A stretch of DNA of 16,834 bases from Burkholderiales bacterium (lineage in GTDB: Bacteria; Pseudomonadota; Gammaproteobacteria; Burkholderiales; Burkholderiaceae_C). A program made the position numbers and the translations under genes. Under the pieces are notes generated by a model. It was not told the origin of the DNA. It was given only the letters and a program-made list of their open reading frames with translations, and ran no database searches. The stretch covers positions 1 through 16,834 of the forward strand of contig JANXTP010000431.1 of the NCBI GenBank assembly GCA_025352345.1, given 5' to 3'. Below are positions 8,618 through 13,806 of this stretch, piece after piece; positions within the stretch are counted from its first letter, which is position 1, and every line of letters starts with the position of its first letter.

Positions 8618-8974
8618 ATGGCCACCCTGAGCACCCACGTGCTGGACACAATGAACGGCTGCCCCGCCGCGGGCATGGCGGTGGCGCTGTACCGCATCGA
8701 TGACGGTGGCGCGGCGCTGTTGCACCACCACACCACGTTGAACGCCGACGGCCGCTCGCCTGATCTGGCGCAGGCCGCATCGGCGCTGGCCATCGGACGC
8801 TACAGGCTGGTGTTCCAGGTCGCTGCGTACTTCCGCGCTCGCGGTGTCGCGCTGCCCGAGCCGCCGTTCCTGGACGAGGTGCCGGTCGATTTCGGCATCG
8901 CAGAGCCAGGGTCGCATCATCACGTGCCGCTGCTGGCGACACCGTGGGCGTATTCGACCTACCGTGGGAGTTGA
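8618..8974 (+). CDS. uraH: 5-hydroxyisourate hydrolase (transthyretin-like)
   Basis: A 118-residue HIU hydrolase, which opens 5-hydroxyisourate (the product of urate oxidase) to OHCU. It is the cytoplasmic type: no signal peptide precedes the family N-terminus MATLSTHVLDT. Catalytic and signature residues visible: His7 in LSTHVLD, Arg46 in ADGRSPDL, His102 in SHHHVPLL, and the C-terminal tetrapeptide YRGS (115-118) that distinguishes HIU hydrolases from transthyretin. The frame extends upstream to 8525, but those residues are not family-like, so ATG 8618 is the start; no clear Shine-Dalgarno precedes it. It acts between PuuD (11092) and UraD (divergent). It is separated from puuD by the adh/EthD cassette. 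Confidence 0.95.
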   Translation: MATLSTHVLDTMNGCPAAGMAVALYRIDDGGAALLHHHTTLNADGRSPDLAQAASALAIGRYRLVFQVAAYFRARGVALPEPPFLDEVPVDFGIAEPGSHHHVPLLATPWAYSTYRGS

Positions 8975-9025
8975 GTCGGGTCGCCTGACCTGAGCGCGGC
9001 TGTCAGTGCAGGGCCACACGTGACA

Positions 9026-9059
9026 AGGGCGGGCTGCCCGACTTGGCACAGCCCGCCCT
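9026..9059. terminator. Hairpin between convergent uraH and adh, 11-bp stem
   Basis: Perfect 11-base arms AGGGCGGGCTG and CAGCCCGCCCT enclose a 12-base loop. The hairpin lies 51 bases after uraH and 71 bases after adh, which transcribe towards each other, so it may end both transcripts. No T-run follows on either strand, so classical intrinsic termination is not assured. The same hairpin core recurs at 10843-10870. Confidence 0.55.
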
Positions 9060-9087
9060 CACATATTTCCCTAGCTGATGACTGTGC

Positions 9088-9106
9088 AGCGCTGTCTTAC
9101 AGCGCT
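9088..9106. terminator. Second hairpin downstream of adh
   Basis: Perfect 8-base arms AGCGCTGT and ACAGCGCT close a 3-base loop, 24 bases past the adh stop on the minus strand. There is no T-run. It is a likely transcription end or RNA-stabilising hairpin for adh. It has no counterpart in the right-hand repeat copy. Confidence 0.45.
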
Positions 9107-9130
9107 ACAGCCATCCCCGCGCCCAATCGA

Positions 9131-10174
9131 TCAAGGGATCAACACGGCACGGCCCTTGATCTTGCCGTGATGCAGATCGAGCAGGGCCTGGTTCGCGTCC
9201 TTGAGCTTGTACTCACGCGTGGCCAGATGCACCAAACCACGGTCAGCCAATGCCATCAGCTCGACCAGTTCTGGATACGTACCGACCAGGCAGCCGACGA
9301 TGTTCTTCTCGGCCGTGATCAGGTCCAGCGCAGGAATATCGATCTTGCCGCCGTAGCCGACGATGTAGTAGCTGCCGGCGTTGGCGGTCATCGCCAGGCC
9401 CTTGGCAATGGCATCGCCCTCGCCGACGAAGTCGATCACTGCCTGCGCGCCCTTGCCGCCGGTGAGTGCGAGCACTTGGTCCAGTTCAGTGCCGTCGGCC
9501 TTGACCAAATGGTGCGCGCCGCATTCCTTCGCGAGTTGCAGCGCCATGTCACCGCGATCGACAACGATGATCTCGGCTGCACACAACGCGGCCAGCACCT
9601 GGATACCGATGTGGCCCAGACCGCCAGCGCCGATCACCACGGCGTACTCGCCTGGCAACAGGTGGCGCGAGGCCTTCTTGGCTGCGCGGTACGCAGTCAG
9701 ACCGGCGTCTGTGTAAGGGGCGACGTCCTTGGGCGCCAGCGTCTTGGGCAGCTTGATCAGGGTACGCTGACCGGTGCGCAGGTATTCGGCATAGCCACCG
9801 TTGGCATTGATGCCAGGGAAGCTGCTTTCCTCGGCCTGCATGTCGGCACCGCGCCGGCAGGCGAGACAGTGACCACTGGTCACCAGCGGGTGGCAAATGA
9901 CGGCATCGCCGACCTTGACGCCAGTCACAGCCGAGCCAATGGCCTCGACCCAGCCCGCGTTCTCGTGGCCCATGATGTACGGCAGCTTGACGTCGACCTT
10001 GCTGCGCCAGATGCCCTCGACCACGTGCAGGTCGGTCCGGCACACGCCAGCTCCGCCGATGCGAACGATGACGTCGGTTGGATTTTCGATCTTCGGGTCG
10101 GGCACGTCTTCGTAGTTCACGAAGGAGTCGCCGGTGAGCGTCTCGTTGTACTGGTGCAGTACCGCAGCTTTCAT
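9131..10174 (-). CDS. Zinc-dependent NAD(P) alcohol dehydrogenase with incomplete structural-zinc site
   Basis: Medium-chain zinc alcohol dehydrogenase (347 aa), expected to oxidise an alcohol to an aldehyde or ketone with NAD(P) in the cytoplasm; the substrate cannot be read from sequence. The N-terminal GroES-like domain has the catalytic zinc ligands Cys45 (GVCRTDLH) and His70-Glu71 (GHENAGW), with Asp156 at the third-ligand region. The Rossmann domain shows GAGGLGHIG (182-190) and ends its second strand in Asp206 (VVDRG), which favours NAD. Oddly, the usual four-cysteine structural-zinc lobe is reduced to SGHCLACRRGADMQAE: Cys103 and Cys106 remain, while the first and fourth positions are Ser100 and Ala114. 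Start ATG 10174 has a good GAGGA site 6 bases upstream and a plausible promoter. It is divergent from the EthD gene and unrelated to purine catabolism. A decayed copy of its 3' end lies at 10985-11083. Confidence 0.92.
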   Translation of the reverse strand: MKAAVLHQYNETLTGDSFVNYEDVPDPKIENPTDVIVRIGGAGVCRTDLHVVEGIWRSKVDVKLPYIMGHENAGWVEAIGSAVTGVKVGDAVICHPLVTSGHCLACRRGADMQAEESSFPGINANGGYAEYLRTGQRTLIKLPKTLAPKDVAPYTDAGLTAYRAAKKASRHLLPGEYAVVIGAGGLGHIGIQVLAALCAAEIIVVDRGDMALQLAKECGAHHLVKADGTELDQVLALTGGKGAQAVIDFVGEGDAIAKGLAMTANAGSYYIVGYGGKIDIPALDLITAEKNIVGCLVGTYPELVELMALADRGLVHLATREYKLKDANQALLDLHHGKIKGRAVLIP

Positions 10175-10207
10175 GGATGGTCCTCGGGTAGCTTTTGAGA
10201 GGTCGGC

Positions 10208-10236
10208 AGTGTACTGTCCACACCAGGTCGACGCAA
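10208..10236 (-). promoter_or_regulatory. Candidate sigma70 promoter of adh
   Basis: On the minus strand TTGCGT (10231-10236) is followed after exactly 17 bases by TACACT (10208-10213). Transcription would start near 10201, leaving a leader of about 27 bases that contains the GAGGA ribosome site. The spacing is ideal and the hexamers are only partial matches. Confidence 0.5.
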
Positions 10237-10338
10237 CCGGGGGATACCGATCACGTCGCCGTCCGCGCCTCCGTCTCGAATGTTTTAGCCCTCGGGTGAA
10301 GTTCTCGACCGCAGCAGTTCGCGAGGGTCCTGAGGACT

Positions 10339-10355
10339 GTTTCAGCGCCTGAAAC
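10339..10355. promoter_or_regulatory. Perfect inverted repeat GTTTCAG-CGC-CTGAAAC, possible operator
   Basis: Seven-base perfect arms around a 3-base centre lie between the two divergent genes, roughly 126 bases before EthD and 165 bases before adh. The position suits a dimeric regulator controlling one or both genes. No regulator gene is nearby and no T-run follows, so a terminator is less likely. Its function is inferred. Confidence 0.35.
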
Positions 10356-10414
10356 TGCGCAGCTGCAACGACGATCTCAATGGCGGCGACATGCTTGTTG
10401 GAAACTCGGTTCCC

Positions 10415-10444
10415 TTGCCGCCGACCCGCGCGATGTGTTAGGGT
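10415..10444 (+). promoter_or_regulatory. Weak candidate promoter of the EthD gene
   Basis: TTGCCG (10415-10420) and TAGGGT (10439-10444) are separated by 18 bases, which would give a leader of about 30 bases before the ATG at 10481. Both hexamers are poor matches, so this is a tentative pick. Confidence 0.25.
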
Positions 10445-10480
10445 CGCTATCCCCTTTTAATTCAACACTTGGAGACCCGA

Positions 10481-10801
10481 ATGGTCACTCAGCTCGTTCT
10501 ACTCACCCGCCGCTCGGACATGAGCTTCGAACAATTCAGCACCTATTGGAAGAACGTCCACGCTCCAATCGGCGGCAAGATGCCCGAAGTCACCAAGTAC
10601 GTTCAGTACCATGGTGGCGTGGCTCCCGCCAATGGCGCTCCTGCCTATGACGGCGTCGCCCTGCTTGAGTTCGCTGACATGGGTGCTCTGCAGCGCTCTT
10701 GGGGCAGCCCTGAAGGCCAAGCGACTGCGGCCGACATCCCTAACTTCCTCGACGGCTCGAAGATCGTGATGCTGTTCAACGAGGAGCATCGGGTCGTCTG
10801 A
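10481..10801 (+). CDS. EthD-domain small protein
   Basis: A 106-residue protein of the EthD family (dimeric ferredoxin-like fold), named for a gene of ether degradation whose exact role is unclear; many relatives sit beside oxidoreductases. Supporting features: the N-terminal beta strand TQLVLLTRR, the SFEQFSTYWKNVHAPI segment with the conserved Trp and His of the family, and a C-terminal NFLDGSKIVMLFNEEHRVV of the usual type. It has no signal peptide. The ATG at 10481 has a GGAG site with 6-base spacing; TTG at 10469 in frame is less likely. One 60-base row of this gene (10501-10560) has about 53% GC by hand count, against about 70% in a row of guaD, so composition differs from the purine genes. 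It is divergent from adh and probably works with it, but that is inference. Confidence 0.85.
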   Translation: MVTQLVLLTRRSDMSFEQFSTYWKNVHAPIGGKMPEVTKYVQYHGGVAPANGAPAYDGVALLEFADMGALQRSWGSPEGQATAADIPNFLDGSKIVMLFNEEHRVV

Positions 10802-10842
10802 CCTGGGCTTTGACTATCGGCGCGGGGTCACCTGCGTCGATG

Positions 10843-10870
10843 GCGGGCTGTCCGACCTGGCACAGCCCGC
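10843..10870. terminator. Hairpin downstream of EthD, copy of the hairpin at 9026-9059
   Basis: Arms GCGGGCTG and CAGCCCGC (8 bases, perfect) enclose a 12-base loop that differs from the loop of the left copy at only two positions. It lies 41 bases after the EthD stop and may end that transcript. No T-run follows. Confidence 0.5.
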
Positions 10871-10910
10871 ACCCGCGCCCTCACCTTGGCGATCACCGAG
10901 CAGAGCCGCC

Positions 10911-10922
10911 CATGGCGCCATG
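10911..10922. repeat. 12-bp perfect palindrome upstream of puuD
   Basis: CATGGCGCCATG is a perfect palindrome 169 bases before the puuD start, in the part of the right repeat that has no match in the left copy. It might be a regulator site for puuD or chance; nothing else supports a function. Confidence 0.25.
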
Positions 10923-10984
10923 CAGCAGGCGATTGAGCAACTGCTCTTGCCCGCGCTGCCGCCACTTCTGCGCTCAAGCGGCCC

Positions 10985-11083
10985 GGGAATCAACACCACA
11001 TGGCCCTTGGTCTTGCCATGACGCAGATCGCGCAGCGCCTGCCTCGCGTCCTTGAGCCATTGGTCACGCGTGGCCAGGCCCAC
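10985..11083 (-). pseudogene. Decayed 3' fragment of an alcohol dehydrogenase gene
   Basis: Read on the minus strand, this encodes about 33 residues matching the end of the intact enzyme at 9131-10174. From LATR to VLIP, 22 of 31 residues are identical, without gaps (for example LKDA-QAL and the ending VLIP). The rest of the gene is absent: similarity stops about 8 bases before the puuD start codon. The stop codon is also lost, because the fragment reads on through CCC GGG where the intact gene has CCT TGA. It is therefore a remnant and not a short gene. The level of divergence suggests the duplication is old. Confidence 0.85.
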
Positions 11084-11091
11084 CCCGCTGC

Positions 11092-12291
11092 ATGGACCCC
11101 TACCTGCTTGACTGGCTGAACCTGCTGCTGCGCTGGGCGCATGTGGTGGTCGCAATCGCATGGATCGGCTCGTCGTTCTACTTCGTGTTCCTCGACAACA
11201 GCCTGACACCGCCGGTCGATGACGCATCGAAGGCGCGCGGCGTGACCGGTGAGTTGTGGGCGGTGCACGGCGGCGGCTTCTACCACCCACAGAAGTACAT
11301 GGTCGCGCCACCGGCGCTGCCCGAGAAGCTGCACTGGTTTTATTGGGAAAGCTACTCGACCTGGCTGACCGGCTTCGCGCTGTTCACGCTGCTGTACCTG
11401 CTGCAGGCGAGCACCTTCCTGATCGATCCTGCGGTGCATGCGTGGTCAGCCCCGGCAGCGGTGGCGGCAGCACTGGCGCTGCTGGTGGTGTTCTGGTTCA
11501 CCTACGACGTGCTCTGCCGCACGGCAGGACGCGGCCCGAATGGTGACCTTCGGGTCGGTGCGGGCGTCGCGCTGCTGATGGTGGTGACAGCGGTGGTCGC
11601 TTGCGAGCTGTTCGCTGGCCGCGCGGCCTTCCTGATCGTCGGCGCCGCGATGGCGACCGCGATGAGCGCCAACGTGTTCGTCTGGATCATTCCGGGCCAG
11701 CGCAAGGTGATCGCTCAGATGAAGGCCGGGCTGCAGGTCGATACGGCCCATGGCCTGCGCGCCAAGCAGCGCAGCGTGCACAACACCTACTTCGGCCTGC
11801 CGGTGCTGGTCGCGATGCTCAGCAACCACTACGCATTCCTCTACAGCGCACAGCACAAGGCGGCAGTGCTGGTGCTGCTGATGGCGGCTGGCGCATTGAT
11901 CCGCCACAGCTTCGTCGCAAGGCGGCGTGCGCTGGTACTGGGCCGGCGCGTGCCGTGGGAATACGCGGCAGCCGGCGTGGTGCTGCTGACAGCCACCGCA
12001 GCGTGGCTGCGACCTGCCGCACGGGCGGTATCGGTCGCATCGGATGCGCCGGTCACGCTGGCGCAGGTGCAAACCATCGTCGAGCAGCGTTGCGTGATGT
12101 GCCACAACGCCGTGGTGCAGAACAAGGGGGTGGCGCTGCACAACGTGACGCTGATCCAGCAACACGCGCTGGCGATCTACCAGCAGGCGGTGGTGCTGAA
12201 ACAGATGCCGATGAACAACGCAACGCAGATCACCGACGATGAACGAGCGCTGCTGCGCCGATGGTTCGAAGCCGGTGCAGCCGCACGATGA
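11092..12291 (+). CDS. puuD: Membrane-bound cytochrome-c urate oxidase (urate hydroxylase PuuD)
   Basis: Integral-membrane urate oxidase (399 aa) that converts urate to 5-hydroxyisourate and passes electrons to a C-terminal cytochrome c domain and so to the respiratory chain, without making hydrogen peroxide as soluble uricase does. The N-terminus MDPYLLDWLNLLLRWAHVV, the WIGSSFYFVFLDN segment and HGGGFYHPQKY are typical of the family. About eight hydrophobic helices span residues 12-306. The cytochrome domain (about 320-399) has the heme motif CVMCH (334-338) and a candidate axial methionine in KQMPMNN (Met372 or Met374). ATG 11092 is the only ATG, GTG or TTG start after the preceding in-frame stop, but no Shine-Dalgarno is seen. 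The upstream sequence is an adh remnant, so its native leader seems to have been replaced. It supplies UraH and UraD with substrate. Confidence 0.94.
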   Translation: MDPYLLDWLNLLLRWAHVVVAIAWIGSSFYFVFLDNSLTPPVDDASKARGVTGELWAVHGGGFYHPQKYMVAPPALPEKLHWFYWESYSTWLTGFALFTLLYLLQASTFLIDPAVHAWSAPAAVAAALALLVVFWFTYDVLCRTAGRGPNGDLRVGAGVALLMVVTAVVACELFAGRAAFLIVGAAMATAMSANVFVWIIPGQRKVIAQMKAGLQVDTAHGLRAKQRSVHNTYFGLPVLVAMLSNHYAFLYSAQHKAAVLVLLMAAGALIRHSFVARRRALVLGRRVPWEYAAAGVVLLTATAAWLRPAARAVSVASDAPVTLAQVQTIVEQRCVMCHNAVVQNKGVALHNVTLIQQHALAIYQQAVVLKQMPMNNATQITDDERALLRRWFEAGAAAR

Positions 12292-12301
12292 AAATCGCCC
12301 C

Positions 12302-12676
12302 ATGGACCCGACACCCCGCCCCGCATCGCCCCAACTTTTTGGTCTGACCGACGCCAAGCGCCGATCGATCCGACGATGGGTGTTTGGCAGCATGGCGCTG
12401 CTGATGCTCGGTGGCGTGGCCATCGGCTTCGTGCCTTACTACGCGGCATCGCGCGAGATGCAGAGCTTTTGCACCTCGCTGGCGGTCGGCTCATCGGAGG
12501 CAGACGCGCAAACCCAGGCCACGGCGCGCGGCTATGACGTGGTGGCAAGCGGCAAAGGGCGCGTGCTGTTGAAAGTGCCGCAACTGGCACCCCAGGTACC
12601 CAGCAAGCGCGGCTGCGAACTTCGTGTTGGGCCCACGGGCATGGTGGTATCGGCCGCTTACAGCGATTCGTTTTGA
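12302..12676 (+). CDS. Unrecognised small single-pass membrane protein
   Basis: I do not recognise this 124-residue protein. It has a proline-rich N-terminus and a basic stretch (KRRSIRR, about 19-25). One hydrophobic helix follows (about 26-46, WVFGSMALLMLGGVAIGF), and then a roughly 75-residue domain that should lie in the periplasm by the positive-inside rule. That domain holds two cysteines, Cys57 (SFCTSL) and Cys105 (RGCELRV), which could form a disulfide. It also has the pattern GxSxxDAQxxAxxxGY followed by a terminal strand MVVSAAYSD, reminiscent of small secreted domains with a helix and a sheet. The ATG is 10 bases after the puuD stop, so it is probably co-transcribed with puuD. A role in assembling or supporting the oxidase is possible but unproven. 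Confidence 0.75.
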   Translation: MDPTPRPASPQLFGLTDAKRRSIRRWVFGSMALLMLGGVAIGFVPYYAASREMQSFCTSLAVGSSEADAQTQATARGYDVVASGKGRVLLKVPQLAPQVPSKRGCELRVGPTGMVVSAAYSDSF

Positions 12677-12719
12677 TGCATTCGTCAGCACCGCGCACAC
12701 CGACGCCGGCACACAGCAC

Positions 12720-13787
12720 TCAGATGTTCAGGAAATGCGAATCCAGCGATTCGATCCACTGGGCCTTTTGTGATGAAGTCGCAAAGCTCGCCTCGAAGCT
12801 GTTGCGCGCCAGGGTGTAGGCGTGGGCGGAGGTCAGTGACGGCAGCGCTTCGAAGGTCTCCACGAAGTTCTGGTTGATGTAGCCGCCGAAGTACGCGGGA
12901 TCGTCGGAATTGACCGTGACGCACAACCCCAGCTCCAGCAGCCGCGCCAGGTTGTGCTGCGCCAGCGTGTCGAACACGCGCAGCTTGACGTTCGACAGCG
13001 GACACACCGTCAGCGGTACGCGTTCGGCGGCCAGCCGCGCGACCAACGATGGGTCTTCGACGCAGCGCACGCCGTGGTCGATGCGCTCGACCTTCAGCAC
13101 GTCGAGCGCGCTCCAGATGTAGGCCGGCGGGCCCTCTTCACCAGCGTGCGCGACCAGCCGCAGCCCGAGCTCATGGCAGCGCGCATAGACCCGTGCGAAC
13201 TTCTCCGGCGGGTGACCGCGCTCGCTGCTGTCCAGGCCGATGCCGACCAGCCGAGCTCGGTGCTTTTCGATCGACGGCAGCGCCTGTGCCAGCGTGTCGA
13301 AGGCAGCGTCTTCACTCAGGTGCCGCAAGAAGCACAGGATCAGCAACGACGTGATGCCGAATTCGGCTTCGGCAGCCTCGCAGGCGCGCAGCAGGCCGTT
13401 GATCACCGCATCGATCGGCACACCACGCTCGGTGTGCGTCTGCGGGTCGAAGAACAGTTCGGCATGCACCACATGGTCGGCCGCGGCGCGGCGGAAGTAG
13501 GCCATCGCCATGTCGAAAAAGTCGGCTTCGTGCAGCAGCACCGAGGCGCCGGCATAGTAGAGGTCGAGGAAGCTCTGCAGGTCGCCGAAGGCATACGCGG
13601 CACGCAGCGACTCAACGCTGTCGTAGGCCAGCGTCACACCGTTGCGCGCGGCCAGCGCAAAGATCAGCTCGGGTTCGAGCGAGCCTTCGATGTGGAGGTG
13701 CAACTCCGCCTTCGGCATCTGGCGCAGCAGCGTGGGCAGACGGTCGATCGGGATGGCGTCGAGGCGAGCGGGCGGGGTCAGGCTCAT
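12720..13787 (-). CDS. Adenine deaminase of the adenosine deaminase family
   Basis: Zinc-dependent amidohydrolase (355 aa) of the adenosine deaminase superfamily. Metal and catalytic residues are present: His30 and His32 (ELHLHIEG), His214 and Glu217 (AHAGEEGPP), His238 (IDHGVR), and Asp295-Asp296 (NSDDPAYFGG). The segments GLDSSERGHPPEKFARV and HAGEEGPPAYIWSALDVLKVERIDHG resemble the bacterial group, such as Pseudomonas PA0148, that deaminates the free base adenine to hypoxanthine rather than adenosine. With guanine deaminase just upstream, a free-base role fits well, but specificity is inferred. ATG 13787 lies 19 bases after the guaD stop, with only a weak purine-rich site; an earlier in-frame ATG at 13841 would overlap guaD and is less likely. 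Confidence 0.9.
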   Translation of the reverse strand: MSLTPPARLDAIPIDRLPTLLRQMPKAELHLHIEGSLEPELIFALAARNGVTLAYDSVESLRAAYAFGDLQSFLDLYYAGASVLLHEADFFDMAMAYFRRAAADHVVHAELFFDPQTHTERGVPIDAVINGLLRACEAAEAEFGITSLLILCFLRHLSEDAAFDTLAQALPSIEKHRARLVGIGLDSSERGHPPEKFARVYARCHELGLRLVAHAGEEGPPAYIWSALDVLKVERIDHGVRCVEDPSLVARLAAERVPLTVCPLSNVKLRVFDTLAQHNLARLLELGLCVTVNSDDPAYFGGYINQNFVETFEALPSLTSAHAYTLARNSFEASFATSSQKAQWIESLDSHFLNI

Positions 13788-13806
13788 GTTCTTTCTTTCG
13801 TTGGCA

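Larger units (their letters stand above)
8976..9232. repeat. Left copy of a diverged direct repeat flanking the adh/EthD cassette
   Basis: This segment matches 10789-11083 in the same orientation. It begins with the 20-base block TCGGGTCGYCTGACCTGRGC. A stretch follows in which many differences are transitions, then a hairpin whose arms are GCGGGCTG/CAGCCCGC around a near-identical 12-base loop, and finally the last 33 codons of adh. The distance from the first block to the hairpin is 53 bases here and 54 in the other copy. The part between hairpin and adh differs in length (74 against 114 bases). The codons CGG GTC GCC TGA at 8977-8988 look like the leftover end of a lost EthD gene (intact copy: CGG GTC GTC TGA). 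Confidence 0.75.
10175..10480. other. 306-base divergent intergenic region between adh and the EthD gene
   Basis: No gene is supported here. It holds the adh ribosome site (GAGGA at 10181-10185, minus), a candidate adh promoter (10208-10236), a perfect 17-base inverted repeat (10339-10355), a weak candidate EthD promoter (10415-10444) and the EthD ribosome site GGAG (10471-10474). CCCTCG near 10290 and CGAGGG near 10325 form a loose inverted pair with a long loop that I do not consider significant. Confidence 0.6.
10789..11083. repeat. Right copy of the diverged direct repeat
   Basis: This is the counterpart of 8976-9232. It starts in the last codons of the EthD gene (CGG GTC GTC TGA), continues through the hairpin at 10843-10870 and ends in a decayed adh 3' end. 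The block order and most spacings are the same in both copies, with one length difference between hairpin and adh. The two copies bracket about 1.5 kb holding the body of adh and most of EthD. Confidence 0.75.

Noticed and set aside
8976..11083. Cassette as an insertion sequence or transposon
   Set aside because: No transposase, no terminal inverted repeats and no short target-site duplication; the flanking repeats are gene ends in direct orientation.
10814..11311. Minus-strand open frame containing the adh-like tail
   Set aside because: Only about 33 residues match adh; the rest is antisense to puuD or intergenic, so I call a pseudogene fragment and not a gene.
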